Positions 41,622 to 51,070 of a DNA stretch of 64,000 nt are shown here, piece by piece. The notes beneath the pieces are model-generated. The model was not told the DNA's origin. It did not search any database and was given only the letters and a program-made list of their open reading frames with translations. Position numbers and translations under genes: made by a program. Within the stretch, counting starts at the first letter, position 1, and each line of letters begins with the position of its first letter. Source of the DNA: Aphodoplasma sp045592745 (GTDB lineage Bacteria; Bacillota; Clostridia; UBA1381; UMGS1253); the NCBI GenBank assembly GCA_045592745.1, contig JAZNVH010000029.1:21976-85975 (forward strand), in the 5' to 3' direction.

Positions 41622-44411
41622 TTAGTCTTTAAGAACACTCGCACAACGTGCACAAAGCGTCGGATGCTCGCTATCAGATCCAATAGAATCAGAATAAATC
41701 CAGCAACGCTCACACTTTTCACCCTTTGCGGCACTAACCTTTGTCTTTACAATATCGCCCGCAAACGCATCAGCATCAGCATTCTCCATGCTTTCGAGAG
41801 CTACTCTTGAAACAATAAATACTGTTGCAAGCTCATCTTTAATGCTGCCTAAGAATTCGTACTCATCCTTGTTTGCATATACAACAATATCTGCCGCAAG
41901 CGACTGTCCTATTACCTTATTTGCACGAGCTTGCTCAAGCGCTTTTAAAACATCATCACGAATAGCGATAACCTTTGCCCACTTCTCCGAAAGAGCCTCG
42001 TTTTCATACTTTACATCATAGCTTGGCATAGAGTTAAACAGTACGCTCTGTGCAGCATGCTCTTTTGTATGCGGCATAAATGACCATATTTCTTCTGTTG
42101 TATATACCAGAATCGGTGCAAGCAACATTGTGATCTTTTCAAGTATCATATACATTGCACTCTGTGCGCTGCGACGAAGTTTTCCGTCAGCCTTTTCTGT
42201 ATAGAGTCTATCCTTGATAATATCAAGATAGAAACTGCTCATATCAACAACACAGAAATTGTGAATTCCGTGATAAAGTGTATGATACTCATACGCCTCA
42301 TAAGCGTCAATTGACTTTTTAACAAGCTCATTCACCTTCATAAGTGCCCACTTGTCAAGCTCTTCCATATCTTCATACGCAATCATATCCTTGTTCGGAT
42401 CAAAATCGGATATATTTCCAAGTATATAACGTGCAGTATTTCTTATCTTGCGATAACCCTCTGAAAGCTGTTTAAGCATTTCTTTTGACATTCTCATATC
42501 TGTACGATAGTCAGCCGAAACAACCCACAATCTTAAAACGTCTGCACCATACTGGTCTATGATTTCCTGCGGCGAAATCGAATTACCCTTCGACTTTGAC
42601 ATTTTTCTGCCTTCGCCATCCTGAATCATACCATGAGTAATAACAGTGTTGTACGGCGCAGCCTTGTTAATAGCTATGCTTGTAAGAAGCGATGACTGGA
42701 ACCAACCTCTGTACTGGTCATTACCTTCAAGGTACATATCAGGCGGATATACCAAATCATCACGAGTGCCACAAACAGCCTTATGTGATGAACCCGAGTC
42801 AAACCATACGTCCATGATATCGTGCTCTTTTGTAAACTTATCGCATCCACATTCGCACTTTGTGCCTGCGGGGAGTATCTTGTCTGCATCAAGCTCCCAC
42901 CACATATCAGGGCCTTGTGTCTTGAATAAATCGCTTACAGCCTTGATTGTATCGTCATTTATAAGCTCTTTTCCGCACTTTTCACAATAGAACATCGGAA
43001 TCGGTACGCCCCATGTTCTCTGACGCGAAATACACCAGTCGCTTCTGTCAACAACCATTGATGTGATTCTTTCCTCGCCCCATTGCGGAAGCCATTTTAC
43101 GCCCTTAATTGCCTTTACCGCATCTTCTTTGAGTGCATCTACCGATGCAAACCACTGGTCAGCCGCACGGAAAATTATCGGATGATCACATCTCCAACAA
43201 TGCGGATACTGATGGGCAATCTCAATAGCTGCTAAAAGCGCGCCCGATTTTTCTAAGTTTTCAAGAATTTTCTCGTTTGATTCTTCGTAATAAAGACCTG
43301 CAAATTCGCCTGCTTCTTCGGTCTGGTATCCCTTGCTGTCAACAGGTACAACTATTTCAAGCTGAGGATAGTTTTTGCATACAATATAGTCCTCTGCACC
43401 AAAACCGGGAGCTGTATGAACGCATCCCGTACCCGCTTCAAGTGTTACGTGATCGCCTACAATAACAAGAGATTTTCTGTCAAGGAAAGGATGATTACAC
43501 TCTATAAGCTCAAGCTCGCTTCCTTTAAAAGTCTTAACAACCTCATAATCGCCAAGATTTGCCGCCGAAACAACACCTTCTATAAGCTCTGATGCCAAAA
43601 TATATGTTTCGCCGTTTGCAAATTTAACAGCAGAATATTCAAAATCAGGATTCAGGCACACTGCAACGTTACCAGGAAGTGTCCATGTTGTCGTTGTCCA
43701 GATAACAAAATACACCTTTCCAAGTCCGTCAAATAATCCCTTATCATCAGCTACCTCAAATTTAACAAAAATTGATTTTGTCTTATCCTCAGCATACTCA
43801 ATTTCTGCCTCTGCAAGCGCAGTTTCACAGTGCGGACACCAATAAACAGGCTTTAATCCCTTGTATATAAGTCCGTTTTTAGCCATTTTGCCAAAGACCT
43901 CAACCTGAGTTGCAACGAACTCATTTTTGAGTGTCAAATACGGATTATCCCAATCACCTATTACACCCAGACGCTTAAACTGTTCTTTTTGGTTTTCAAC
44001 ATTCTGAAGTGCAAATTCACGGCATGCCTGTCTGAATTTTACAGGGCCTGCCTCGTGACGATTAATGCCAAGCTTTTTTATAGCCTGTTGCTCAATTGGA
44101 AGGCCGTGTGTATCCCAACCCGGAACATACGGCGCATAAAAGCCTGCAAGATTCTTATATCTTACGATAATATCCTTCAAAATTTTATTAAGCGCATGTC
44201 CCATATGGATATCTCCATTTGCATACGGAGGGCCGTCATGCAAAACAAAAGGCTTTTTGCCCTTGTTGCGCTCCATAAGAGTCTTGTAAAGTTCTTCTTC
44301 TTCCCAGCGCGCAAGAATTTCCGGTTCACGTGCAGGCAAGTTGCCACGCATAGGAAAATCAGTTTTTGGTAATTGAATAGTTTCGTTATAATTTTTTTCG
44401 TTTTCAGCCAT
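41622..44411 (-). CDS. ileS: Isoleucyl-tRNA synthetase
   Basis: 929 residues. HIGH motif YANGDIHMGHALNK (about residues 63-76), editing domain with TTTWTLPGNVAVCL, KMSKS motif GRKMSKSKGN (about 605), and a C-terminal zinc finger (GEKCERCWIYSD and LCARCASVL) as in the bacterial, mupirocin-sensitive type. The 43-nt gap from divIVA leaves no room for a T-box, so control must come from the upstream operon. Confidence 0.98.
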   Translation of the reverse strand: MAENEKNYNETIQLPKTDFPMRGNLPAREPEILARWEEEELYKTLMERNKGKKPFVLHDGPPYANGDIHMGHALNKILKDIIVRYKNLAGFYAPYVPGWDTHGLPIEQQAIKKLGINRHEAGPVKFRQACREFALQNVENQKEQFKRLGVIGDWDNPYLTLKNEFVATQVEVFGKMAKNGLIYKGLKPVYWCPHCETALAEAEIEYAEDKTKSIFVKFEVADDKGLFDGLGKVYFVIWTTTTWTLPGNVAVCLNPDFEYSAVKFANGETYILASELIEGVVSAANLGDYEVVKTFKGSELELIECNHPFLDRKSLVIVGDHVTLEAGTGCVHTAPGFGAEDYIVCKNYPQLEIVVPVDSKGYQTEEAGEFAGLYYEESNEKILENLEKSGALLAAIEIAHQYPHCWRCDHPIIFRAADQWFASVDALKEDAVKAIKGVKWLPQWGEERITSMVVDRSDWCISRQRTWGVPIPMFYCEKCGKELINDDTIKAVSDLFKTQGPDMWWELDADKILPAGTKCECGCDKFTKEHDIMDVWFDSGSSHKAVCGTRDDLVYPPDMYLEGNDQYRGWFQSSLLTSIAINKAAPYNTVITHGMIQDGEGRKMSKSKGNSISPQEIIDQYGADVLRLWVVSADYRTDMRMSKEMLKQLSEGYRKIRNTARYILGNISDFDPNKDMIAYEDMEELDKWALMKVNELVKKSIDAYEAYEYHTLYHGIHNFCVVDMSSFYLDIIKDRLYTEKADGKLRRSAQSAMYMILEKITMLLAPILVYTTEEIWSFMPHTKEHAAQSVLFNSMPSYDVKYENEALSEKWAKVIAIRDDVLKALEQARANKVIGQSLAADIVVYANKDEYEFLGSIKDELATVFIVSRVALESMENADADAFAGDIVKTKVSAAKGEKCERCWIYSDSIGSDSEHPTLCARCASVLKD

Positions 44412-44454
44412 TGATTTTTCGTCCTTTCTGCTTTAATGCATGCCTGGGCATTTT

Positions 44455-44898
44455 TTATGCATTCAAATCCTCTAATATATCAAGCTGTGATTTTATAATA
44501 GCGCCTACGCGCATCTTATAGCTTTCTATCTGCTGTTTTATATCGGCATACTGCAAGTTAAGCTTTGCTATTTCATCATTTGCCTCACGCATTATATCGC
44601 CGGCTTTTGCCTGAGCCTCCTGCACTATCAAATCTGCCTTCTCACTCGCAGTTTTCGAGAGTGCATCAGCCGCTTTCTGCGCTGCAAGTATTGCGTTTTG
44701 CATAGTTGCCTCTTGATTTTTATAATTTTCGAGCGCACTGTTTAACGCCTCAATTTTTTCACGTGCTGCAATATTTTCTCTGTAAAGCTTTTCATAATCG
44801 ACGAGTATAAGACTCATAAAATCCTCTACATCGTCACGATTATAGCCACCTACGGTCTTTTTAAATTCTCTGTTTTCAATTTCGAGCGGAGTAAGCAT
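44455..44898 (-). CDS. divIVA: DivIVA-family protein
   Basis: 147 residues. The N-terminal membrane-curvature-binding motif (LTPLEIENREFKKTVGGYNR, DDVEDFM) is followed by a long coiled coil rich in Ala, Glu and Lys, the standard architecture of about 150-170 residues. It marks poles and division sites and helps chromosome placement in sporulation. Its place between ylmH and ileS matches Bacillus order. Confidence 0.94.
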   Translation of the reverse strand: MLTPLEIENREFKKTVGGYNRDDVEDFMSLILVDYEKLYRENIAAREKIEALNSALENYKNQEATMQNAILAAQKAADALSKTASEKADLIVQEAQAKAGDIMREANDEIAKLNLQYADIKQQIESYKMRVGAIIKSQLDILEDLNA

Positions 44899-44944
44899 TT
44901 TATTTCCCCCTTAAATTATATTTTATCAATCACTGTGTTTATAT

Positions 44945-45724
44945 CTACAAATATTTTTTTACAAAAACAACTGTTCTTCCTTTTCTCGTTTCACCGCCGA
45001 CCTCACTAACCTTTAGTCTACCAAATCCACGCACAGAAATCAAGTCCCCACACGACAAAATCTTCGATAAATTTACACATTCATCAAAATTAACCTTTAC
45101 TTTGCACGATTTTATCAAATCAGCACTTGCGGTACGAGAAAGATTGAGTGCTCCTGACAAAACAGAATCAAGCCGCAGCGACGCAACGCTCATCTTGACA
45201 AGCTTTTCTTCTCGTTTTGTGCAAAGCGCATCCGCATCTTTAACAACGCTCATTTTTACACCGCCGCGCCCTACCTTGTCAAGATTATGCATAACATAAT
45301 CTGCCATCTCTTTTTTGCAAAAGATATACGCATCCAAGCCATCAATGACAATGTCGCCTATCTGTTCACGCTCTATGCCAAGTCCCATAATCGCTCCAAG
45401 ATAATCACGGTGCGTGAGGCTGACAAAATCCGATGCCGCAGCCTTTATACATACCAGCGGAAAATCCTCGTTTGAAACATTTTCCCATTCAGGTGATACG
45501 CACAGGATTTTTCTCTCTGCCCCTTCATATCCTCCCCAAAAAGAAACGTTGACGTCCGAATCAAACAAAAGCTTGTTTTCAGCAAAATAAATTGTTGCCG
45601 GGTCTAAAAAATGAGTAAATTTAGCCTCGCAATGTCTGGAAGCTAAATTTACACAGTCTATTATTTTTGATATTACAAGTCGTTTTTGCTCATCATCTAC
45701 AATTGAAAGTATTTTTTTATCCAT
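44945..45724 (-). CDS. ylmH: S4-domain RNA-binding protein YlmH
   Basis: 259 residues. An N-terminal YlmH-specific domain (KRLVISKIIDCVNLASRHCE, HRDYLGAIMGLGIEREQIGD) is followed by a C-terminal S4 domain (LRLDSVLSGALNLSRTASAD, KVNFDECVNLSKILSCGD, ISVRGFGRLKV). YlmH proteins bind RNA or stalled large ribosomal subunits. Encoded between yggT and divIVA as in other Firmicutes. Confidence 0.93.
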   Translation of the reverse strand: MDKKILSIVDDEQKRLVISKIIDCVNLASRHCEAKFTHFLDPATIYFAENKLLFDSDVNVSFWGGYEGAERKILCVSPEWENVSNEDFPLVCIKAAASDFVSLTHRDYLGAIMGLGIEREQIGDIVIDGLDAYIFCKKEMADYVMHNLDKVGRGGVKMSVVKDADALCTKREEKLVKMSVASLRLDSVLSGALNLSRTASADLIKSCKVKVNFDECVNLSKILSCGDLISVRGFGRLKVSEVGGETRKGRTVVFVKKYL

Positions 45725-45749
45725 TTACTGTGTCCAATCAATCACCGCA

Positions 45750-46031
45750 TCAAAAAAGCGTAACCAAAAAGATTATTAGAGGCTTTATAATATAGCGGAT
45801 TATAAGAAATAAAACAATAGGCGATAGGTCAACCATCATTGACCTGCCGCCCATAAGTTTGCTGATTAATTTTTGTACAGGCAACAAGATAGGGTCTGTA
45901 AGCTTATAGATAATTTCCACAAACTTGTTGTAAAAATCAGGTATCCACGAAAGAATACAGCGAATGAAAACAAGCCATGTAATTATATCTAAAAGATAAT
46001 TTAAAGCAATCGCAACTATTAACAGTTTAAT
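45750..46031 (-). CDS. yggT: YggT-family membrane protein with non-canonical start
   Basis: Reading down from 46031 on the minus strand gives a 93-codon open frame: IKLLIVAIALNYLLDIITWL, FIRCILSWIPDFYNKF, YKLTDPILLPVQKLISKL, DLSPIVLFLIIRYIIKPLII. This is the YggT family pattern (two membrane helices, RxxLSWxP, LTDPxLxPxxxxI, DLSPxxxxL). It occupies the conserved sepF-yggT-ylmH position. No ATG, GTG or TTG lies near the N-terminus, and an in-frame TAA sits nine codons upstream of 46031. AAGGATGGG precedes ATT (46031) and CTG (46025), which are the likely starts. Either the gene uses a rare start codon, or a start was lost. Confidence 0.85.
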   Translation of the reverse strand: MKLLIVAIALNYLLDIITWLVFIRCILSWIPDFYNKFVEIIYKLTDPILLPVQKLISKLMGGRSMMVDLSPIVLFLIIRYIIKPLIIFLVTLF

Positions 46032-46063
46032 CCCATCCTTTTTGTTATGTATGCCTTATGGTG

Positions 46064-46513
46064 TTAGTTTGTCCAGTTAAACAAACCCTTGCTCTTAAGC
46101 TCGTCCTTAAAATCGCCCATAATACTTACATTATAAGGAGCGATAAGGAATATACCCGCTGCAATCTTCTGAATATTACCATCAAGACCGTAAACTGCAC
46201 CGCTTAAAAAGTCTACAACGCGTCTTGCAGCGTCGGAATCAAGCTCCTCAAGATTGATTATAACAGGTTTTTTTGTTTTAAGATGGTCAGCAATGCCGCG
46301 CGCATCTTCAAAGCATTCAGGCTGCATTACAACAACTTTTAACTGTGTTGTAGCATGAATGTTTACAACCTTATTTTTTCTTCCAAAACCGCTTGGACGC
46401 ACCTCTTCTTCCGGTTCGTCATCATAATACTCATTTGTCAATATGTCGTCCTCGTCATAGTATTCTTCTTCGCCAAGACCAATTGCAGATTTCATCTTAT
46501 CCATAAAGCTCAT
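46064..46513 (-). CDS. sepF: Cell division protein SepF
   Basis: 149 residues from ATG 46513 (GGGGGA 7 nt upstream). An N-terminal amphipathic membrane-binding helix (MSFMDKMKSAIGLG), an acidic linker, and a globular domain with VVVMQPECFEDARGIADHLK, PVIINLEELDSDAARRVVDF and FLSGAVYGLDGNIQKI. SepF ties FtsZ to the membrane and shapes the septum. Follows yggS. Confidence 0.95.
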   Translation of the reverse strand: MSFMDKMKSAIGLGEEEYYDEDDILTNEYYDDEPEEEVRPSGFGRKNKVVNIHATTQLKVVVMQPECFEDARGIADHLKTKKPVIINLEELDSDAARRVVDFLSGAVYGLDGNIQKIAAGIFLIAPYNVSIMGDFKDELKSKGLFNWTN

Positions 46514-46553
46514 AGTCATATCCCCCATTCATAAAATTTTTATATTAACACTT

Positions 46554-47252
46554 TTAATATCTTTTCCCAAATATTGCACTTCCTATTCTTACCATGTTTG
46601 AGCCGCACATAATTGCCTCTTCAAAGTCGCCACTCATACCCATAGAAAGATAATCCATACTTATATTATCATATTTCTTTTTCATAATGTCAAGGCAAAG
46701 CTTATGTGTGTTATTAAAATGTAATGTATTTGAAATATTGCTGACGTATAAAGGTGCAATCGTCATAAAACCTCTCACCTTTACATGTTTCATAGAAGAA
46801 GCACGCTCACAAAGTTCATACATTTCCTCTGTTGACGCTCCAAATTTTGTTTCTTCTCCCGAAGTATTTACCTGAAGCAAAATTTCGGATACAACGTCCT
46901 TTTTTGCTGCCTGATTTTCAATCTCGTTTAAAAGCTTTACCGAATCCACCGATTGTATCAAGTCAGCCTTGTCCACAATATACTTTACCTTATTTGTCTG
47001 CAAATGCCCTATAAGGTGCCACTTTTTTGGAAAAACCTTATCGTATTTGTCACACATCTCCTGTACGCGATTTTCTCCTATATCGCTTATTCCGCACGAA
47101 ATTGCAGCATTTATATCGTCGGGCAAAAAGTTTTTCGTAACGCATACAAACGTTATATCATTCTCGCTGCGTCCCGATTTTATCGCTGCATTCGCAATCT
47201 TTTCTTTTACACGTTTAATGTTTTCAGATATTTCATATTCACGCTCGTTCAT
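46554..47252 (-). CDS. yggS: YggS-family PLP-binding protein (PLP homeostasis)
   Basis: 232 residues, alanine-racemase N-terminal barrel without the second domain. The PLP Lys is in ITFVCVTKNFLPDDINAAIS (CVTK). HLIGHLQTNKVKYIVDKADL, LLQVNTSGEETKFGAS and MDYLSMGMSGDFEEAI with MVRIGSAIFGKRY bind the cofactor phosphate. It has no known catalysis and buffers PLP. It is the first of the sepF cluster after the HlyD-like gene. Confidence 0.95.
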   Translation of the reverse strand: MNEREYEISENIKRVKEKIANAAIKSGRSENDITFVCVTKNFLPDDINAAISCGISDIGENRVQEMCDKYDKVFPKKWHLIGHLQTNKVKYIVDKADLIQSVDSVKLLNEIENQAAKKDVVSEILLQVNTSGEETKFGASTEEMYELCERASSMKHVKVRGFMTIAPLYVSNISNTLHFNNTHKLCLDIMKKKYDNISMDYLSMGMSGDFEEAIMCGSNMVRIGSAIFGKRY

Positions 47253-47273
47253 ATTGCTGTATCCTTCTTATTT

Positions 47274-48488
47274 TTAATCTACCATTTTTCCGACTTCAAT
47301 GCCGCTTCCGTCTGTGATAACGGCATCATAAAGCCTCAGATATCCGTCTTTCGCGCTTTTTTCAACAATTGCATACTCTTCATCTTTATAGAGTATATCG
47401 ATTTTTCGAAATCTTGCAACGCCGTCGTTGTTTACAAAAACGCCCGTCTGTTCCTGCTCAACGCGAATCGCACTTACAGGTATTTTTAATCCGTAATAGT
47501 TATTTTTTATTATATCAAGATTTACGCATCTTTCACTGTATACACTTTTTATATAGTTTCTTGATGATATCAGCACAAGAGCATAATCCCCGCTCTGCTC
47601 CGAAACAAACTCAACCTGTGCATCCACCTTATCTGTACTAAGCTCAGGTATTCTCAAACTGACACGGTCGCCCTTTTCCATATCGCCAAGCTCACTTGAC
47701 TTTATACAAGCGGCAACATACCATATGCCGTTGTCAACAGTCTTGCAAACCTCTTCGCCCGCCTCATACTTATCCTTCGGCTCAGCTCTTTTAGGAAGAG
47801 AAAGCGAATTAAACTCCTCTACACTCATATTCATAACCGTATCAGGTTTCAAAAAATTCTCGCAACCATCCACTCCCGATATATACACGCCTGCTCCCGA
47901 TGAATATATATCCTTTTTTGAAGAATCAATTCTTCCTTCAACCTCTTTTTTCTTTGCATAAAGCTCGTTTAACGCCTTTTGACGCGGACTTTTTGCGCCC
48001 GATATTTCCTTTTGCGCACCCACAAGAGCATTAAGCTCCTGCGAAAGAACCGAAAGATTTGACAAATCAGACGATATCGAAGCCTCTATCACCTCGTTAA
48101 CTGATGATTTAACTCGCGTTTCAATCGTTGCAATATCATTTCCAAAAATCTGATTTTGTGGCGTTGTTGCCTCAAGCTTTGCAATCTTTTCATTTACGCT
48201 GTCAAGCTCGGCTTTTAGTGCAGAATCAATTCCCTGCGTATACATAGTGGCAATTTTTTTACCCTTTGCCACTCTCGCTTCGTCAAATACCTGTGGCTGA
48301 AGGCTGCCTCCGGACTGCGTTTTATATGTAATTTCATTTCTTACAATAACAGCCGATACATTTATAATATTTTCATGTTCAACCATACGTGCTACCTCTG
48401 TGTGCACAGGCTTATTCATAAAATAGCGCACACCCCATATTGCCACAATGATTGACACAATTATATATATCCACGCATATTTTCTCAT
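47274..48488 (-). CDS. HlyD-like membrane-fusion protein, division cluster-linked
   Basis: 404 residues from ATG 48488. One N-terminal membrane helix (YAWIYIIVSIIVAIWGVRYF) is followed by a biotinyl/lipoyl-like half, a coiled coil (VNEKIAKLEATTPQNQ through ALVGAQKEISG), a barrel segment, and a C-terminal domain with YGLKIPVSAIRVEQEQTGVF as in HlyD-type adaptors. No transporter partner is adjacent. The position directly upstream of yggS-sepF, seen in clostridia, hints at an envelope or division role rather than classic export. Confidence 0.78.
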   Translation of the reverse strand: MRKYAWIYIIVSIIVAIWGVRYFMNKPVHTEVARMVEHENIINVSAVIVRNEITYKTQSGGSLQPQVFDEARVAKGKKIATMYTQGIDSALKAELDSVNEKIAKLEATTPQNQIFGNDIATIETRVKSSVNEVIEASISSDLSNLSVLSQELNALVGAQKEISGAKSPRQKALNELYAKKKEVEGRIDSSKKDIYSSGAGVYISGVDGCENFLKPDTVMNMSVEEFNSLSLPKRAEPKDKYEAGEEVCKTVDNGIWYVAACIKSSELGDMEKGDRVSLRIPELSTDKVDAQVEFVSEQSGDYALVLISSRNYIKSVYSERCVNLDIIKNNYYGLKIPVSAIRVEQEQTGVFVNNDGVARFRKIDILYKDEEYAIVEKSAKDGYLRLYDAVITDGSGIEVGKMVD

Positions 48489-48583
48489 TCGTATTGCCCC
48501 CAAAAATGCTTGTATAAACACTTATATTTATTTTATCAAACTTTTTTTATAAAAGCAATAGATTTTGTTTTTTATTTACCACA

Positions 48584-48621
48584 TAAAAAACAAATATGGC
48601 GGCAGTTTTTCCCCGCCGCCA
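48584..48621 (-). terminator. Terminator after the lipoprotein gene
   Basis: Minus strand TGGCGGC / GCCGCCA with a GGGAAAAACT-type loop, then TATTTGTTTTTT. Closes the serpin-lipoprotein unit. Confidence 0.83.
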
Positions 48622-48634
48622 AAAGCACAATATT

Positions 48635-49177
48635 CTAAACTATTAAAACTGAAGTCTGCACAAAGAAACAATATACACAGTCGCCCTCATATCCTTCTGT
48701 GCCATTCCAGCGCGCAAACACCTCATATACGTAGTTACCCTCTTTTATTTCAAATGAGAAGTCCTTTACCGAAACTGCTTCAAACACTTCAGAATTGTTA
48801 TTATAATTATCAACTGTCAAACGCCTTATTTCAACCTCATCAGGCATAGGTGAACTTTTCAATGTTATTAAATGTGCCGGAACAGACGAAAAAGGCAAAA
48901 CAGAATGAGGCAAAATTTCTGCCTCAAGCTTTGGCATATCATCTATCACGGTTTTCGCATAATCAGAACAAATCCCTTGCCTTACACCGTTTTCTGCATC
49001 AAAGCTCCAACAGTTACTCCCCATTTTTGCCTCGATAGTATTGTCGCCATTTGTTACAAAAAGTACAGGTGGCTGTTTTAAAACAGTTTTATCATTTGCC
49101 TTTTTAAAGTCACAAGCGTTAAAAAGAGCAGAACATACCAAAACGGCAATTAGTATAAAAACGATTTTTGTTTTCAT
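48635..49177 (-). CDS. Predicted lipoprotein, serpin-linked
   Basis: 180 residues. Signal KTKIVFILIAVLVCSALFNA ends at a lipobox LFNAC. The mature part has Cys pairs (SNCWSFDAENGVRQGICSDY and GDCVYCFF) and a C-terminal strand-rich segment (FSFEIKEGNYVYEVFARWNG), suggesting a small beta-sandwich. It begins 18 nt after the serpin gene and is probably cotranscribed. No family recognised. Confidence 0.75.
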   Translation of the reverse strand: MKTKIVFILIAVLVCSALFNACDFKKANDKTVLKQPPVLFVTNGDNTIEAKMGSNCWSFDAENGVRQGICSDYAKTVIDDMPKLEAEILPHSVLPFSSVPAHLITLKSSPMPDEVEIRRLTVDNYNNNSEVFEAVSVKDFSFEIKEGNYVYEVFARWNGTEGYEGDCVYCFFVQTSVLIV

Positions 49178-49195
49178 AAAGCACCTCCTGCATTA

Positions 49196-50995
49196 TTAGT
49201 TTGCAAAAGCATATTCTCCCATAAAAAGTATCTCATCGCTTATATTGTCCCGAATTATAAAACTAAATGGCCTGTTAAGAACAAATTCTACAGGCTCAGG
49301 CATAACGCTGCCGGCTCCCATACTCATTCCCGTTACAGCCGTAGCTTCGGTGCCATGCTCGTCCACACTTATATATGTTTTGTGTATAGTATCCGTAATC
49401 CACATATTACCCGACTCAAGCATCGGCTCAAACTCAGCCCCATTCTCCCCTTGCGGATTAAATGCACGTTTTATACCAATATCAGCAAGCATATCATTAA
49501 GCGACGTCGAAAATTCAATTTTAAATTTTGGCATGCTGAGCCTTACATATTTACTTTCAAAATCTGCCGTTCGCACAGACTGTGCTGCAGCAATGTTTTC
49601 ATTTTCAGAGAGCATAAGATACATGCTCACATCTATATCGTCATATCTTTCGACACCTGCCCAATCTCCGTTTTCGTCAAAAACTTCCACAAAATTTTTA
49701 TAATCAAGCTTAGCAATACGAACACTTTTGTCCTCATTTTCATAATAATCAAGCCATTTTGTGTCATTCATAAAATCTATTTTGCTTACTTGTCCGTTTC
49801 TGTCCGTAAATTCAGCCTTTTTTGTTGCATCAATCATAAAATCATCACGCCATGAAGCTTTAAAGTAAACCGCGTTTACAAGATATGCCCAAAAGTCGCT
49901 ATTATCAACAATTGACGGTATTTTACCATTAGTTTTTTCATTTACCCAGCCATTTATTATTTGCTTTGCATTCTCGTCTGTGACAGCATCTGCACTCGCA
50001 CCATAAAATTTTGAAATTTTCTCTTTGTAAATGTTTGAAAATTGCATTTTAGAGCGGCTTTCGTTAATCCACACCGAGTTTGCAATATCAAGACGCAGAG
50101 CATCAATCCTTGAATATTTTTCAATCAGCGAGCTTGAAGATATATTAAACTCTTCGAGGTCTTTTATCCCGCACGCATCAAGGATTTGCTGTTTTGTCTC
50201 ATCCTGCGCACCGTTTGCTGCAAGCGCAAGTGCCATTTTTATTGAAAGCGGTGAAAACATATAGTTTTTATCACTTGGCATAAGATTATTAATTTTATCA
50301 TCAAAGCTCATCACAAGCTCTCCCTCACCGCACGCCGAGTATAGTATCCCGTCAAATGCGTCCTTTTCATAAAGTCCCCGGCTTATAAGCGTTTTATATA
50401 ACATCTCTCCATTCACAGTTTTTGCACAAAGCGCAGCAAAGCACAAGCGCGCAGCATCGCTTCGTGTAAGCTCCCAGTCTTTATATACAACCGTGCCCGT
50501 AAAATTATTAAGCAAAAGCTCGCTTTCTATTCCCATATCGTATGCATTTTCAATGGTAATATCCGCATATCCAAGCACGCTCAAAAGTATCTTTACAAAT
50601 TCACGTCCCGTAATTGTTCTGTCAGGTGCAAAATGCGTTTGTGATATGCCGTTTATATACCCCGCCCGATAAAAAGTTTCAATCGTGTCATATGCCCAGT
50701 GGTCTTTTATATCTTCAAATATTGGTCCATTATCCTCATACGACAAACACCGAAAATAAAAAACGGGCTGTGTGGTACGTCCTATAAGTGCAAGAGCCTC
50801 TGCGCGCGTAATACTGCGTTCAAACTCAAAACCCTTTTCCGTACCGAGCATAATACCAAGCTTATTTAGTGCGTGAGCATCGTTTTCATCAATTGGAATC
50901 ATATCGCGTGTCAAATCTATTCTCATCGCCCCTACACTCAAACTGCTGCTCACCAAAATACACATCACCAAAAAATAACAAAAAAACTTTTTCAC
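49196..50995 (-). CDS. S-layer-homology (SLH) domain serpin
   Basis: 599 residues. Signal peptide (KKFFCYFLVMCILVSSSLSV). SLH-type repeats run from about 36 to 200 (ITRAEALALIGR, FEDIKDHWAYDTIETFYRAG, YINGISQTHFAPDRTITGRE). A full serpin domain runs from about 222 to the end: YMFSPLSIKMALALAANGAQ, LVNAVYFKASWRDDF, RLSMPKFKIEFS and the signature FVLNRPFSFIIRD. The reactive-centre hinge GTEATAVTG (from about 548) is of the inhibitory small-residue type, followed by MSMGAGSVMPEPVEF. The P1 residue is ambiguous, either Gly, Val or Met, which points to elastase- or subtilisin-like targets. GTG start with GGAGG upstream. It probably protects the cell surface from proteases. Confidence 0.9.
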   Translation of the reverse strand: MKKFFCYFLVMCILVSSSLSVGAMRIDLTRDMIPIDENDAHALNKLGIMLGTEKGFEFERSITRAEALALIGRTTQPVFYFRCLSYEDNGPIFEDIKDHWAYDTIETFYRAGYINGISQTHFAPDRTITGREFVKILLSVLGYADITIENAYDMGIESELLLNNFTGTVVYKDWELTRSDAARLCFAALCAKTVNGEMLYKTLISRGLYEKDAFDGILYSACGEGELVMSFDDKINNLMPSDKNYMFSPLSIKMALALAANGAQDETKQQILDACGIKDLEEFNISSSSLIEKYSRIDALRLDIANSVWINESRSKMQFSNIYKEKISKFYGASADAVTDENAKQIINGWVNEKTNGKIPSIVDNSDFWAYLVNAVYFKASWRDDFMIDATKKAEFTDRNGQVSKIDFMNDTKWLDYYENEDKSVRIAKLDYKNFVEVFDENGDWAGVERYDDIDVSMYLMLSENENIAAAQSVRTADFESKYVRLSMPKFKIEFSTSLNDMLADIGIKRAFNPQGENGAEFEPMLESGNMWITDTIHKTYISVDEHGTEATAVTGMSMGAGSVMPEPVEFVLNRPFSFIIRDNISDEILFMGEYAFAN

Positions 50996-51070
50996 TTTCC
51001 GCTCCTCCTTATAAAGTATTTTCTACTCTTTTAGACGAAGTAAAAAGGAAAAAGTTCCCTGATTTTTTAT

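Noticed and set aside
44412..44454. T-box leader for ileS
   Set aside because: Only 43 nt separate divIVA and ileS, and no AGGGTGGNACCGCG-type motif is present there or upstream of metG, alaS or thrC.
45750..46031. YggT as a pseudogene
   Set aside because: The frame is uninterrupted and all family motifs are kept; only the start codon is unusual.
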